Notes: generated by a model not told the origin, from the sequence alone. A stretch of 64,000 bases of DNA from Agrobacterium larrymoorei (GCF_030819275.1 NZ_JAUTBL010000002.1:250501-314500), one strand, 5' to 3'. Counted from the first letter of the stretch, positions 1 to 9,309 are shown. A program made the numbers and translations.

Positions 1-546
1 GCCGATGTTTCCATCGTTGCGACGGTAGACGATGTTGAGTTCCTTCGACGGGCTGCGGAATAACAGGACTGGCTCATCGGTCATATCGAGAGCCATGACT
101 GCGCTTGCAACCGTCATGGTTTTGATCTGTTTGGACGTCTCGGCCACGATCGTTGGCGCGAAATCCTCCGCGATTTCCTCATCCTCATCCGGGACCGCGT
201 CCATCACCCTGTAGGCGACTTCCTCATCGATCCCCTTTGAAGCTGAACCGTTATGGTGATCCTTGAGCCTGCGCTTGTAACGACGCAGGCGCTTTTCAAT
301 ACGCTCTGCTGCCGCATCGAAGCTGGCTTGCGGATCGTTGGCCTGTCCTGCCGCGTGCAGAACGACCCCGGTATCGAGGTGGATCTTGCAATCCGCAGCA
401 AAAAGCTGGCCGGACTTCGCGACCGTCACCTGGCCGGAATACCCCCCATCGAAGTATTTGGTAACGGCTTGGCTTATATTGTCCTCGATCTTTTGACGGA
501 AAGACTCGCCCACATCCATATGTTTACCAGATACACGCACACTCAT
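1..546 (-). CDS. hpf: Ribosome hibernation promoting factor, long form (3' end cut by window edge)
   Basis: Long-form HPF/RaiA protein that binds the 30S subunit and helps form inactive 100S ribosomes in stationary phase or starvation. The 182 codons in the window begin MSVRVSGKHMDVGES. The N-terminal S30AE domain is followed by a charged linker (DEDEEIAED) and a C-terminal dimerisation domain containing EPVLLFRSPSKELNIVYRR. The frame is still open at base 1, so only the last few residues are missing. Start ATG at 546-544 is preceded by AAGGA. It lies downstream of rpoN on the same strand, the usual rhizobial order, where ptsN normally follows. A likely promoter lies at 703-731. Confidence 0.93.
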   Translation of the reverse strand, partial: MSVRVSGKHMDVGESFRQKIEDNISQAVTKYFDGGYSGQVTVAKSGQLFAADCKIHLDTGVVLHAAGQANDPQASFDAAAERIEKRLRRYKRRLKDHHNGSASKGIDEEVAYRVMDAVPDEDEEIAEDFAPTIVAETSKQIKTMTVASAVMALDMTDEPVLLFRSPSKELNIVYRRNDGNIG

Positions 547-702
547 GGAATTTTTCCTTTTTCAGTGATTTGCGTATACCAGCTTACGTCAAGCTGAGCG
601 CTCATCCAAGCGTTTCGCGACCTCTTTCGTCCCTTTGCAGGCGAATGCCGCCATCCGTGGAACACAACTCTCTCGCCAGACCCCCGTCTTATCTGCGGCG
701 AG

Positions 703-731
703 CTTCTAGCCTTGTCGACAAGGCAAGTCAA
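703..731 (-). promoter_or_regulatory. Candidate hpf promoter containing a 16-bp palindrome
   Basis: Read on the minus strand, TTGACT (731-726) is followed after 17 bases by TAGAAG (708-703), a plausible sigma-70 pair for hpf. The perfect palindrome GCCTTGTCGACAAGGC occupies 709-724, inside the spacer. A second TTGACA lies at 738-733. The promoter role is inferred from position and consensus only. Confidence 0.4.
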
Positions 732-770
732 TTGTCAATCTTAAGTATTTGTAAACTATAAAAGAATGGC

Positions 771-2312
771 TCAAGCTGAAGCCATGCGGGCCATCGCTTT
801 TTTCTCCCGACGGCGCTGCACGGAGGAGGGGATGTTCATTGCTTCACGATATTTTGCGACAGTCCGCCGCGCCAGATCGATGCCACTTTTTTTCAGCTGA
901 TCGACGATATCGTCGTCGGAAAGAACCGAGCTGGGTGCTTCCTGCGCGATCATTGTGCGGATGCGATGACGAACCGCTTCTGCCGAGTGGTTGTCGCCAC
1001 CTTCGGACGAGCCGATGGAGACGCTAAAGAAATATTTGAGTTCGAAGACGCCCCGTGGCGTCAACATGTACTTGCGCGAGGTGACGCGGCTGACCGTCGA
1101 TTCATGCATCTTGATGGCGTCGGCGACCTGTTTGAGGTTAAGGGGACGCAATTGGTCGACCCCATGCAGCAGAAACGCATCCTGCTGCCGGACGATTTCG
1201 CTCGCTACCTTCATGATCGTCCTTGCCCGCTGATCGAGACTGCGTGTCAGCCAGTTGGCTGTTTGCATGCAGGTGGAGAGGAATTCGCCGTCTTCCCCCG
1301 CGCGCGGTTTCAGCTTGGACACCTCCGTGAAATAGCTGTGGTTGACCAGCACGCGCGGCAGTGTTTCCGGGTTGAGGTCGATCAGCCAGCTTCCATCGGT
1401 GGAGGGATGGACGATGATGTCCGGTATGATGGTCTCGCACGAGCCAGTCTCGAAGCCAGCACCGGGACGAGGATTAAGACCGCGGATCTCGCTCAGCATA
1501 TCGAGAAGGTCGTCCTCATCGACACCGCAAAGCTTTTTGAGCGTGGCAAAATCGCGCTTGGCCAGAAGATCGAGGTTGCCGACGAAAGCATGCATGGCCG
1601 GGTCGAGCCGATCTTTCTGTTGCAGCTGGATCGACAGGCATTCGCTGAGGGAGCGAGCAAAGACACCCGGCGGATCGAAGCTTTGCAGGACGCGCAGGAC
1701 CGCCTCGACATCCTTTTCCGGGCGTCCTAGCCGCTCGGAAACATCACTGACGGCGTCAGCCGAGATATAGCCGGTCTCGTCGAGATGATCGAGCAGAGCA
1801 TCGGCTGTCATGCTGTCGGTAAGACCGGTGACCGAAAACGGCACCTGCTGTGCAATGTGGTCGCGCAGGCTCGGTTTGCGCGCGACGAAATCATCGAGAT
1901 CGTAATCGTCACCAGCCTCCGCGCCAGGCATGGATTTCCATTGGCCAAGAAGCTCCGGTGCATCGGCTTTGCGTCCGCTCTCGTCATCCGGAAACACATT
2001 GCTGAAACTGGTGTCCAGCGCCTCGTTGAGGATAGGGGCATCATCCCCGTACCATTCCACCGTCTCGGTCGTATGGGATGATTCAATGCTGTCTACAGTT
2101 TGCGAACTTGCGATGTCGTCACTGCCGAATGTTTCGCCAGGATCGCTGTCATTTGCCGCTATTTCAAGCAGAGGGTTCTTTTCGACTTCCTGGGCGATGA
2201 AGCTGACCAACTCGATATGCGTCATCTGAAGCAGCTGGATCGACTGCATCAGCTGAGGAGTCATCACAAGTGACTGATTTTGACGCAACAACAGGCTGGC
2301 GGACAAGGCCAT
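771..2312 (-). CDS. rpoN: RNA polymerase sigma-54 factor
   Basis: Sigma-54, which directs RNA polymerase to -24/-12 promoters and needs an enhancer-binding ATPase; in rhizobia it serves nitrogen and C4-dicarboxylate genes. The N terminus has the glutamine/leucine-rich activator region (LLLRQNQSLVMTPQLMQSIQ), then an acidic region, a core-binding domain, a helix-turn-helix (residues about 400-440 of the longer form) and the RpoN box ARRTVAKYRE near the C terminus. I start it at ATG 2312 (MALSASLLLRQ), where the conserved sequence begins; an in-frame ATG at 2336 would add eight residues. It lies between lptB and hpf on the minus strand. Length, 513 aa, is normal. Confidence 0.96.
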   Translation of the reverse strand: MALSASLLLRQNQSLVMTPQLMQSIQLLQMTHIELVSFIAQEVEKNPLLEIAANDSDPGETFGSDDIASSQTVDSIESSHTTETVEWYGDDAPILNEALDTSFSNVFPDDESGRKADAPELLGQWKSMPGAEAGDDYDLDDFVARKPSLRDHIAQQVPFSVTGLTDSMTADALLDHLDETGYISADAVSDVSERLGRPEKDVEAVLRVLQSFDPPGVFARSLSECLSIQLQQKDRLDPAMHAFVGNLDLLAKRDFATLKKLCGVDEDDLLDMLSEIRGLNPRPGAGFETGSCETIIPDIIVHPSTDGSWLIDLNPETLPRVLVNHSYFTEVSKLKPRAGEDGEFLSTCMQTANWLTRSLDQRARTIMKVASEIVRQQDAFLLHGVDQLRPLNLKQVADAIKMHESTVSRVTSRKYMLTPRGVFELKYFFSVSIGSSEGGDNHSAEAVRHRIRTMIAQEAPSSVLSDDDIVDQLKKSGIDLARRTVAKYREAMNIPSSVQRRREKKAMARMASA

Positions 2313-2522
2313 GGCGGACGCTCGACTCCCAAACATGCCTTGTTTTGCAGAAATTTTTTGTTGTCTGGCAAAACAAGAAAAACTTGGCCCAAAAATTGCT
2401 TTTTATTTGGGTTTGGTCAAGATCAAGAGTGGGGTCAAAAGGAAGATTCTTTTGCGGGAACGCTGTGATATCATCACTTTCCTGCAAGAACTGCCACGCT
2501 TTCAGGCCGGAAAATGCGGCCC

Positions 2523-3335
2523 TCAAAGGCTGAAGTTGTTTCCGAGATAGAGGCGACGAACATCGGCATTGTTGACGATCTCGTCGGCCCGGCCATGGGT
2601 CAGCACTTCGCCCGCATGAATAATGTAGGCGCGGTCGATAAGGCCCAGCGTTTCGCGCACATTATGATCGGTAATCAAAACGCCGATCCCGCGTGCCGTC
2701 AAGTGGCGCACGAGATTCTGAATGTCGCTGACGGAAATCGGATCGACGCCCGCAAAGGGTTCGTCGAGCAGCATGAAGGTCGGATCGGTCGCAAGAGCAC
2801 GTGCGATCTCAAGACGACGGCGTTCGCCGCCTGAAAGAGCGACCGCTGGAGATTTGCGCAACTGCGAGATGTGAAACTCTTCCAGCAACCCGTCGAGTTT
2901 GCGGTTTCGCTTCTTCTCGTCCTTTTCATGCACTTCCAGGACGGCGCGAATATTGTCTTCCACGGTCAGTCCGCGAAAGATCGACGCTTCCTGCGGAAGA
3001 TAGCCGACGCCAAGGCGCGCGCGGCGATACATGGGCATGCCCGTCACATCATTGCCATTGATGGCGATCTTGCCATCATCCACGGGAACGAGGCCGGTGA
3101 TCATATAAAAGCAGGTGGTCTTGCCCGCACCGTTCGGTCCCAGAAGCCCGACAGCCTCTCCGCGACGCACGACAAGCGACACGCCGTTGACGACGCGGCG
3201 CGTGTTATAGGTCTTGGTCAGGCCGTGGGCGATCAAGGTGCCTTCATAGCGAGATTTATCGCCCGCATTCGCCTCGGCTGTCGACGGGCGTGCGGAATCT
3301 CTGCCAAGAAGCTTTGAAATCAGGGGTATTGTCAC
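2523..3335 (-). CDS. lptB: LPS export ABC transporter ATP-binding protein
   Basis: Cytoplasmic ATPase of the LptB2FGC transporter that extracts lipopolysaccharide from the inner membrane and pushes it along the Lpt bridge. Visible motifs in order: Walker A GPNGAGKTT, Q-loop GYLPQE, signature LSGGERRR, Walker B MLLDEPFAGVDP and the switch histidine in TDHNVRE. I choose GTG 3335 (VTIPLISKLLG), just after the lptA stop (3346); a start at 3398 would overlap lptA by about 50 bases. The product of about 270 aa has a ~30-residue N-terminal extension over E. coli LptB. Third gene of the minus-strand lptC-lptA-lptB cluster. The exact start is uncertain. Confidence 0.95.
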   Translation of the reverse strand: MTIPLISKLLGRDSARPSTAEANAGDKSRYEGTLIAHGLTKTYNTRRVVNGVSLVVRRGEAVGLLGPNGAGKTTCFYMITGLVPVDDGKIAINGNDVTGMPMYRRARLGVGYLPQEASIFRGLTVEDNIRAVLEVHEKDEKKRNRKLDGLLEEFHISQLRKSPAVALSGGERRRLEIARALATDPTFMLLDEPFAGVDPISVSDIQNLVRHLTARGIGVLITDHNVRETLGLIDRAYIIHAGEVLTHGRADEIVNNADVRRLYLGNNFSL

Positions 3336-3345
3336 GATCGGCGGC

Positions 3346-3918
3346 TTACTGCTTTTTCTGCGATTTTGGATCGAGCATAATGCGGACCGGGCCGCCACAG
3401 CTTTCCAGCTTGGCTTCGCCGGTATTCATCAGCACCGTCAGCTTGCAGCCGGTGAAGACGTTGGTGTCCTGCGACAGGACGACCTGCTTGCCGGAAAGCG
3501 TAAACGTCTGCGACGCCATGTCGAACTCGCCATGATCGGCCGTCGCCTTCTGTGTGCCGGACGTCAGGTAAACGGAGTTGTCGACGAAAATCTTGTCGAT
3601 ATCGGCATCGCCGCCGGTCACCGATGTCGTTTGCCCGTCGCCCTTGTTCTTGTAGAGAACCGTCATCTTGCCGGCCTGCAGCGTGGTCGTTCCCTGAACG
3701 ACTTTCACATTGCCGGTGAAGTAGGCCTTGTGCTCCTGGTCGCGCACTTCGAGCTGATCGCTTTCAATCGCAATCGGCTGGTCGCTGGAAAGCTTCATGC
3801 CGTCCATCTTGCTGGTCGTGTTCTGAGCAAGGGCGGGCATGGAAAGGCATGCCATAAGAATGGCAGCCGAAATTCCGGCGGTTCTCTTGAAGGGGGCGTT
3901 GCGGGAAATCTGCATCAT
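3346..3918 (-). CDS. lptA: LPS export periplasmic protein LptA (OstA family)
   Basis: Periplasmic beta-jellyroll protein that forms the bridge carrying LPS from LptC to LptD. A signal peptide (about residues 1-31, ending MPALAQ) precedes an OstA domain with the usual motif pattern PIAIESDQLEVRDQ and AYFTGNVKVVQGTTTLQAG. Length, 190 aa, is typical. It begins with two consecutive ATGs (3918 and 3915). It lies 12 bases after lptC and just before lptB, so the three are probably co-transcribed. Confidence 0.94.
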   Translation of the reverse strand: MMQISRNAPFKRTAGISAAILMACLSMPALAQNTTSKMDGMKLSSDQPIAIESDQLEVRDQEHKAYFTGNVKVVQGTTTLQAGKMTVLYKNKGDGQTTSVTGGDADIDKIFVDNSVYLTSGTQKATADHGEFDMASQTFTLSGKQVVLSQDTNVFTGCKLTVLMNTGEAKLESCGGPVRIMLDPKSQKKQ

Positions 3919-3930
3919 CTGGTCGGGCTC

Positions 3931-4596
3931 TCACTTGCCTGCGTTCTGAATGGTGGATGCAGCTATACGCGCTCGTACCTGCCCCGAAAATACAATCGTT
4001 CTGCCATTATCGGCTATGCGTAGGCTTTCCGCAACAATCGAGCCTTCTTTCGTGGTGATGTCGACCGGTTGGTCGCTCTCCATCGTTCCCGCTTTCAAGT
4101 CGACATTGGCAGACTGAAATTTGGCTTTTAGGCCATTGCTCAGATTGATGTCAAAGGGCGCTGTCATTTTCAACTTATTTGTCGCGCGGTCGAAAATGCC
4201 TTCTTGCGCCACCACCTGTGCCACGATGTCATTCATCGGCACGGCGGCCAGCACTTTCTCGAGCGTCATCAGGTTCGGCGTTGTTACGTCCTGCAGGGCG
4301 CGCTCGGCATTCATCGAATAGTCGAAGCCCTTGTTATTGCGCCCGGCCAGAGCCGGCTTTTCCATGACGATCTTGCCGTCCTCGATCGAGGCGCTTTGCA
4401 ACGACACTTCGGCAGGAAGCCATGTGCGGGCAAGCGAGACACCGATGAAAGCAAGCGAAACGATCGCTGCCACAATTGGAAGCCCGATTTTCAGCCTTTT
4501 GACGCGCGCGGAATGACGTCTCGCTACAGCATAGGCGTCAGGCAGGTTGTCAGCCACCGCTAATCCCGGCGCCGGTTGATTAAGTCTTTCGAGCAT
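3931..4596 (-). CDS. lptC: LPS export system protein LptC
   Basis: Bitopic inner-membrane partner of LptB2FG that receives LPS and hands it to LptA. The protein has a short cytoplasmic N terminus, one membrane segment (about residues 36-58, IGLPIVAAIVSLAFIGVSLA), then a periplasmic LptC-like beta domain. 221 aa. The sequence is less conserved than its neighbours and the call rests partly on its place directly upstream of lptA. It is first in the minus-strand lpt cluster, divergent from sppA. Confidence 0.88.
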   Translation of the reverse strand: MLERLNQPAPGLAVADNLPDAYAVARRHSARVKRLKIGLPIVAAIVSLAFIGVSLARTWLPAEVSLQSASIEDGKIVMEKPALAGRNNKGFDYSMNAERALQDVTTPNLMTLEKVLAAVPMNDIVAQVVAQEGIFDRATNKLKMTAPFDINLSNGLKAKFQSANVDLKAGTMESDQPVDITTKEGSIVAESLRIADNGRTIVFSGQVRARIAASTIQNAGK

Positions 4597-4841
4597 TCGT
4601 CAAATCCGGAGATCCTTAAGTACAACTTATAGTCGCACACAGACCTTTACATATTTATCTTACGTGTTTGGCACGATGGCCTTGCCCTGCCAATATGGTT
4701 TTTATCAGAAAGAGCGCAAGTGCCGGGTGTTTTTTATAAAAACCGCGCTTTGCAAGTTCTCGCGCTTGCAAGAGGCCGTGACAAGGTTCATATGCCCGTT
4801 GCGAAGTTGAAGCTTAATTGCCGTGAAGCGAAGGTGATTTG
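4597..4841. other. Divergent intergenic region between lptC and sppA
   Basis: No gene seen. It should hold the promoters of both divergent units. A perfect 9-bp inverted repeat, GGTTTTTAT (4697-4705) and ATAAAAACC (4736-4744), brackets a 30-base interval. A TGGCACG element near 4668 looks like half of a sigma-54 promoter but the spacing is wrong. Confidence 0.4.
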
Positions 4842-5798
4842 ATGGACCAAATGGCAATCGCAGACCGCAGGCAACTGCGTCGCAAGCTCACATTCTGGCG
4901 GGTTGCTTCCGTTCTCTTGCTGATAGCGGCCCTTTTTGCCGTCTATCGCTTCGCTCTCGCAGAGCCGGAGTTAAGCGCAAGGCCGCATATCGCCAAGATC
5001 GAGATCAGCGGCCTGATCCAGGACGACACCGAACTCCTGGAGAGGCTTCAAAAAATTGCAGACAGCACCAGCGCCAAGGGCCTGATCGTTTCCATCTCTT
5101 CGCCGGGCGGTACCACCTATGGCGGCGAGCGCATCTTCAAGGCGATCCGGGCCGTTGCAGACAAGAATAAGCCGGTGGTTTCCGACGTTCGCACGCTTGC
5201 GGCCTCCGCGGGCTACATGATTGCGACTGCCGGCGATACCATCGTCGCAGGCGATACCTCGATCACTGGCTCCATCGGTGTAATCTTCCAGTATCCGCAG
5301 GTCGGACCGCTGCTCGACAAGCTCGGCGTGTCACTGCAGGAAATCAAATCCTCACCGATGAAGGCAGAGCCATCGCCCTTTCATGAGCCGCCGGAAGAAG
5401 CGAAGGTCATGATCCGCAACATGGTCATGGACAGCTACAACTGGTTCGTCGATCTGGTGGCCGACCGGCGCAAGCTGCCGCGCGACGAGGTGTTGAAGCT
5501 TGCCGATGGGTCGATCTTCACCGGTCGTCAGGCGGTTGCGGTCAAGCTCATCGACACGCTCGGCGGCGAAAACGAGATCAAGTCCTATTTCGAGAGCCGT
5601 GGCTTGGCGAAGGATTTGCCAATCATCGAGTGGACAGCCCCATCGAAGCGTTCTCCCTTTTCCATCTTCAGCGTCGCAGGTCTCGCAAAAATGCTGGGCT
5701 TGGATGAATTTTTCCCGATTGCAGCGTCCCGCCAGCTGGGCACCGACAAGTTGTTTCTTGACGGTCTTGTTTCGGTTTGGCAGGTTGATGGCCGATAA
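4842..5798 (+). CDS. sppA: Signal peptide peptidase SppA, short (36K) type
   Basis: Membrane-anchored serine protease of the S49 family that degrades leftover signal peptides. One N-terminal membrane segment (about residues 17-38) is followed by a single S49 domain. Visible are the oxyanion-region SPGGT and the nucleophile segment [13 protein letters not shown], then [12 protein letters not shown]. At about 318 aa it is the short single-domain form, not the ~600-residue E. coli tandem form. I use ATG 4842 because AAGGTG sits 5 bases upstream; a TTG at 4839 and an ATG at 4851 are alternatives. It is followed by ihfB 26 bases later. Confidence 0.93.
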   Translation: MDQMAIADRRQLRRKLTFWRVASVLLLIAALFAVYRFALAEPELSARPHIAKIEISGLIQDDTELLERLQKIADSTSAKGLIVSISSPGGTTYGGERIFKAIRAVADKNKPVVSDVRTLAASAGYMIATAGDTIVAGDTSITGSIGVIFQYPQVGPLLDKLGVSLQEIKSSPMKAEPSPFHEPPEEAKVMIRNMVMDSYNWFVDLVADRRKLPRDEVLKLADGSIFTGRQAVAVKLIDTLGGENEIKSYFESRGLAKDLPIIEWTAPSKRSPFSIFSVAGLAKMLGLDEFFPIAASRQLGTDKLFLDGLVSVWQVDGR

Positions 5799-5824
5799 AA
5801 ACCCAATCCTTTCAGGGGGCAACC

Positions 5825-6130
5825 GTGATTAAGTCTGAACTGGTGCAGATCGTTGCTGCGCGTAACCCGCACCTGTATCACCGCGATGTCGAAAATATCG
5901 TCAATGCGGTTCTTGATGAAATCACCGATGCGCTTGCTGCTGGCAATCGTGTCGAACTTCGTGGATTTGGCGCATTCTCGGTGAAGAACCGGCCCTCACG
6001 CTCCGGACGGAACCCGCGTACTGGTGAGTCCGTTTTTGTCGAGGAAAAATGGGTTCCCTTCTTCAAGACCGGCAAGGAGCTTCGCGAAAGGCTCAATCCG
6101 GGTATGGGCGACGTCGAAGACGAGGATTGA
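5825..6130 (+). CDS. ihfB: Integration host factor beta subunit
   Basis: DNA-bending HU/IHF-family protein that pairs with IhfA in transcription, recombination and replication. The 101 residues show the IHF-beta pattern: [13 protein letters not shown] at the N terminus, [17 protein letters not shown] and the DNA-inserting arm GRNPRTGE with its intercalating proline. An acidic tail (GDVEDED) ends the protein. The start is GTG at 5825. It is in the usual sppA-ihfB arrangement. Confidence 0.96.
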   Translation: MIKSELVQIVAARNPHLYHRDVENIVNAVLDEITDALAAGNRVELRGFGAFSVKNRPSRSGRNPRTGESVFVEEKWVPFFKTGKELRERLNPGMGDVEDED

Positions 6131-6213
6131 GCGCAATCAACGCTCGACGCTTCGCAATCCGGCGTGACGTTCATCCAGATTGCGTGAAGGCCCCCAAAGA
6201 CGGAGTATGTTGA

Positions 6214-6555
6214 ATGTCGAAGAAGATCGTCAACCTGTTGATCCTGCTGCCGCTGGCGATCATTCTGATCATCCTGTGCGTGGCGAACCGTGAGAGCGTG
6301 ACATTGGCGCTCAATCCGTTTCAACCAGACGACAGCGTCCTTTCCTTCACCGCACCTTTCTTCGTTTTCATTTTTCTGTCGGTTTTGTTCGGCATTTTCC
6401 TTGGCTCCGCCGCAACCTGGATTTCGCAAGGCAAGCATCGCAAGCGCGCTCGCCTAGAAGCGCGAGAAGCCATTCGCTGGCATGATGAGGCCACCAAGGC
6501 AGCGGCTAACCCGCAAACGACATCGCCGGTTTCAAGGCAGCTCGCCGCGAAATAG
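6214..6555 (+). CDS. lapA: LapA-family (DUF1049) inner-membrane protein
   Basis: Small membrane protein with two hydrophobic segments (about residues 5-24 and 47-70) and a basic cytoplasmic tail (GKHRKRARLEAREA), the layout of LapA/DUF1049 proteins. In E. coli LapA works with LapB in LPS assembly control; no lapB is in this window. GGAG at 6202-6205 sits 8 bases before the ATG. The family call rests on topology, size (113 aa) and position after ihfB. Confidence 0.75.
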   Translation: MSKKIVNLLILLPLAIILIILCVANRESVTLALNPFQPDDSVLSFTAPFFVFIFLSVLFGIFLGSAATWISQGKHRKRARLEAREAIRWHDEATKAAANPQTTSPVSRQLAAK

Positions 6556-6731
6556 GCGCTCGCCCCCGGTTCTTTGATCCGTCGCCACGGCGCATGATTT
6601 TGTTGCGACCTTTGATAATCCTCCATTCTAGTGATATGCGCTTTCCAACCGCATCGGGCCCACTATTTGCCCGGGTGCAGACTGGGAAGCGCAAGTGGTA
6701 CGGTCGATTGCCGTGCCGATAGCGTAAAGAC

Positions 6732-7880
6732 GTGGAAAGACCGTCGTTGAAGAAGAAAGACAACCGCCAGGGCGCAAAGCCGCGCGCAGGACAGGACAAT
6801 CGCTCGAGCAAGCCGGGCAGTAAGCCGTCTCGCCAGAAGGACGCGGCACGCACACGCGCTCCGGATTACGTCCGTCCGGCCGCGACTCCACCCAAGGAGA
6901 AGGTGCAAACCTCCGCACCAGCCGTCGAAGCAGTTCCTCCACGCCCGTTGAAGGAGCGCTCGGGCGCGCTCCCGACCGAGCAAGTGCCGGTCATCCTTGC
7001 GTCCCTTGGCGCTGGTGACTTTCATCTGATCGATAGCGGCAATGGCTTGAAGCTCGAACAATATGGCGAGTATCGCATTGTTCGCCCCGAGGCCCAGGCG
7101 CTGTGGCGCCCGAGCCTCGCCGAGCGGGTCTGGGACAATGCCGATGCGATTTTTACCGGCGATACGGATGAGGAGGGCAGCGGCCGCTGGCGTTTTCCCA
7201 AGCAGGCGCTGGGCGAGACCTGGCCTCTTTCTCTGCTTGGCGTCGATTTCCTCGGCCGCTTCACGGCTTTTCGCCATGTGGGAGTATTCCCCGAGCAGAT
7301 CGTTCATTGGGAATGGTTGAAGCAGACCATCGAGATGGCGGAGCGACCGCTCAAGGTCTTGAACCTCTTCGGCTATACCGGTGTCGCGTCTCTTGTGGCA
7401 GCCTCTGCCGGAGCGGAAGTCACCCATGTGGACGCTTCGAAAAAGGCGATCGGCTGGGCGCGTGAAAACCAGACGCTTGCCGGTCTCGAAAATGCGCCGA
7501 TCCGCTGGATCTGCGAGGATGCCATGAAGTTCATCCTGCGCGAAGAACGCCGTGGTAACAGCTACGATATCATCCTCACCGATCCGCCGAAATTTGGCCG
7601 CGGCACCCATGGCGAGGTCTGGGATCTTTATGATCATCTGCCGCTGATGCTGGATGTTTGCCGGGAAATCCTGTCGCCCAGGGCGCTCGGATTCGTGCTG
7701 ACCGCCTATTCCATCCGCGCCAGCTTCTACTCCATGCATGAGTTGATGCGCGAAACCATGCGCGGTGCAGGCGGCGAGGTGGCCTCGGGCGAACTTGTGA
7801 TCCGGGAAGCAGGCCTTGACGGCAAGACGCCGGGCCGCGTGCTTTCTACCTCTCTCTTCAGCCGCTGGGTGCCGAAATGA
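6732..7880 (+). CDS. RlmI-like SAM-dependent RNA methyltransferase
   Basis: Class I methyltransferase resembling the RlmI/RlmK group that modifies 23S rRNA. A basic, low-complexity N-terminal tail (about residues 1-60, rich in K, R, P) precedes the enzyme. The SAM-binding motif is NLFGYTGVASLVAASAGAEV, with VDASKKAIGWARENQ after it and the catalytic-loop motif DPPKFGRG. The start is GTG 6732 with only a weak ribosome site. The stop overlaps the next gene by ATGA, so two RNA methyltransferases are translationally coupled. The exact target base is not predictable from sequence alone. Confidence 0.85.
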   Translation: MERPSLKKKDNRQGAKPRAGQDNRSSKPGSKPSRQKDAARTRAPDYVRPAATPPKEKVQTSAPAVEAVPPRPLKERSGALPTEQVPVILASLGAGDFHLIDSGNGLKLEQYGEYRIVRPEAQALWRPSLAERVWDNADAIFTGDTDEEGSGRWRFPKQALGETWPLSLLGVDFLGRFTAFRHVGVFPEQIVHWEWLKQTIEMAERPLKVLNLFGYTGVASLVAASAGAEVTHVDASKKAIGWARENQTLAGLENAPIRWICEDAMKFILREERRGNSYDIILTDPPKFGRGTHGEVWDLYDHLPLMLDVCREILSPRALGFVLTAYSIRASFYSMHELMRETMRGAGGEVASGELVIREAGLDGKTPGRVLSTSLFSRWVPK

Positions 7881-8734
7881 ATGATCGCCATGAAAACGGC
7901 CCGCGCAGGGTAGGGCAGGTCAAGGAAGTCACCAGCCTTGCCAATCCGATCATCAAGGACATCAAGAACCTGACCCAGAAGAAGGGCCGCGAAGAAAGCG
8001 GGACCTTCATGGCGGAGGGACTGAAACTTGTTATCGATGCGTTGGAACTTGGCTGGACCATCCGTACGCTGGTCTATGCCAAGGCCGCCAAGGGCAAGCC
8101 GCTTGTCGAGCAGGCTGCGGTCAAGACGGTGGCGTCCGGCGGACTCGTACTGGAAGTCAGCGAGAAAGTCATCTCGTCCATCACCCGCCGCGACAATCCG
8201 CAGATGGTCGTCGGCATCTTCGATCAGAAATGGAAGCCTCTCCGAGACATCAGACCGGCGGCAGGCGAGACCTATGTCGCCCTCGACCGGGTGCGCGATC
8301 CCGGCAATCTCGGCACGATCATCCGCACGGCGGACGCAGCAGGCGCTTCTGGGGTAATCCTTGTTGGCGACTGCACCGATCCTTTCTCGCTCGAAACCGT
8401 GCGCGCCACCATGGGCTCGGTTTTCGCCATGCCCGTTGCGCGCGCATCGGTCGATGAGTTCCTGAGCTGGAGAAAGAGCGCTGGCGTCAGCGTTGTCGCG
8501 ACCCATCTCGCGGGCTCTGTGGATTACCGCACCATCGACTACAAGAAGAAGCCGGTCGTGCTTCTCATGGGCAACGAGCAGTCCGGCCTTCCGCCGGAGC
8601 TTGCCTCGCAGGCGGACCAGCTTGCCCGTATTCCGCAACAGGGCCGGGCCGACTCCCTCAATCTGGCGATCGCAAGCGCAGTCATGCTGTTTGAGGCGCG
8701 TCGACATCTTCTCGAACTTGCGACGGTAAAGTAA
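7877..8734 (+). CDS. TrmH/SpoU-family RNA 2'-O-methyltransferase
   Basis: SPOUT-class methyltransferase, probably acting on rRNA or tRNA. An N-terminal substrate-binding domain ([18 protein letters not shown]) is followed by the knotted catalytic domain with motif 1 ([20 protein letters not shown]), motif 2 ([13 protein letters not shown]) and motif 3 ([15 protein letters not shown]). 285 aa. It overlaps the upstream methyltransferase (ATGA) and the downstream lspA (TAATG), so the three genes form one unit. Which nucleotide it modifies is unknown. Confidence 0.9.
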   Translation: MNDRHENGPRRVGQVKEVTSLANPIIKDIKNLTQKKGREESGTFMAEGLKLVIDALELGWTIRTLVYAKAAKGKPLVEQAAVKTVASGGLVLEVSEKVISSITRRDNPQMVVGIFDQKWKPLRDIRPAAGETYVALDRVRDPGNLGTIIRTADAAGASGVILVGDCTDPFSLETVRATMGSVFAMPVARASVDEFLSWRKSAGVSVVATHLAGSVDYRTIDYKKKPVVLLMGNEQSGLPPELASQADQLARIPQQGRADSLNLAIASAVMLFEARRHLLELATVK

Positions 8735-9228
8735 TGGCCAAGCCCGCTCTCTTCTCCAGACCCGTTCCCGCCGTCGCCCTCATTCTTTTGGCCGTGCTTG
8801 CCGATCAGGTCATCAAGGTACTGGTGGAAAAATATCTGCCTCTGCAGGAGATGGTACCGGTCATTCCATTCCTGGCCCTCTATCGCACCTATAATCTCGG
8901 CGTTGCCTTCTCCATGCTGTCGGGCATGGAGGGCTGGGCCATCGTCACCATGCGGCTCCTCATCGTCGCCTTCGTCATCTGGCTCTGGCGCAAGACCGAT
9001 GGCGAGCGCACCTTCGCGCATCTCGGTTTTGCGCTGATCATCGCGGGTGCTGCGGGAAACATCTTCGACCGGTTTCTCTATGGGCACGTGGTCGACTACA
9101 TTCTTTTCCACACGGAAACGTGGTCCTTCGCCGTCTTCAACCTGGCCGATTCCTTCATTACCATCGGCGCGGGCTGTGTTATCCTGGATGAGTTGTTGCA
9201 GGCCAAGGCAACGCGGAAGAAAAGCTGA
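8734..9228 (+). CDS. lspA: Lipoprotein signal peptidase (signal peptidase II)
   Basis: Inner-membrane aspartyl protease that removes signal peptides from diacylglyceryl-prolipoproteins. Four hydrophobic segments are visible, with family motifs [16 protein letters not shown] and FNLADSFI; the catalytic aspartates are those in NIFDR and NLADS. 164 aa, normal length. ATG overlaps the stop of the preceding methyltransferase gene. The apolipoprotein N-acyltransferase lnt, which acts later on the same substrates, lies at 27.9 kb. Confidence 0.96.
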   Translation: MAKPALFSRPVPAVALILLAVLADQVIKVLVEKYLPLQEMVPVIPFLALYRTYNLGVAFSMLSGMEGWAIVTMRLLIVAFVIWLWRKTDGERTFAHLGFALIIAGAAGNIFDRFLYGHVVDYILFHTETWSFAVFNLADSFITIGAGCVILDELLQAKATRKKS

Positions 9229-9291
9229 GATCCTTCTTACATAGAACGCATGGGGAGAATTTAACTTACGCTACGTCACTTACGCGGCTAA

Positions 9292-9309
9292 CTGTCACTT
9301 TTCTGTCGT
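9292..9309 (+). promoter_or_regulatory. Pho box (PhoB binding site) upstream of olsB
   Basis: CTGTCACTTTTCTGTCGT consists of two 7-bp units (CTGTCAC, CTGTCGT) repeated with an 11-bp period, separated by TTTT. This is the PhoB-box design, with one mismatch in the second unit. It ends 50 bases before the likely olsB start. In Sinorhizobium meliloti ornithine lipid synthesis is induced by phosphate limitation through PhoB, which supports the assignment. Confidence 0.75.

Noticed and set aside
4666..4690. Sigma-54-like promoter (TGGCACG with TTGC downstream)
   Set aside because: The distance between GG and GC is 12 bases instead of the required 10, so it would not be a working -24/-12 promoter.
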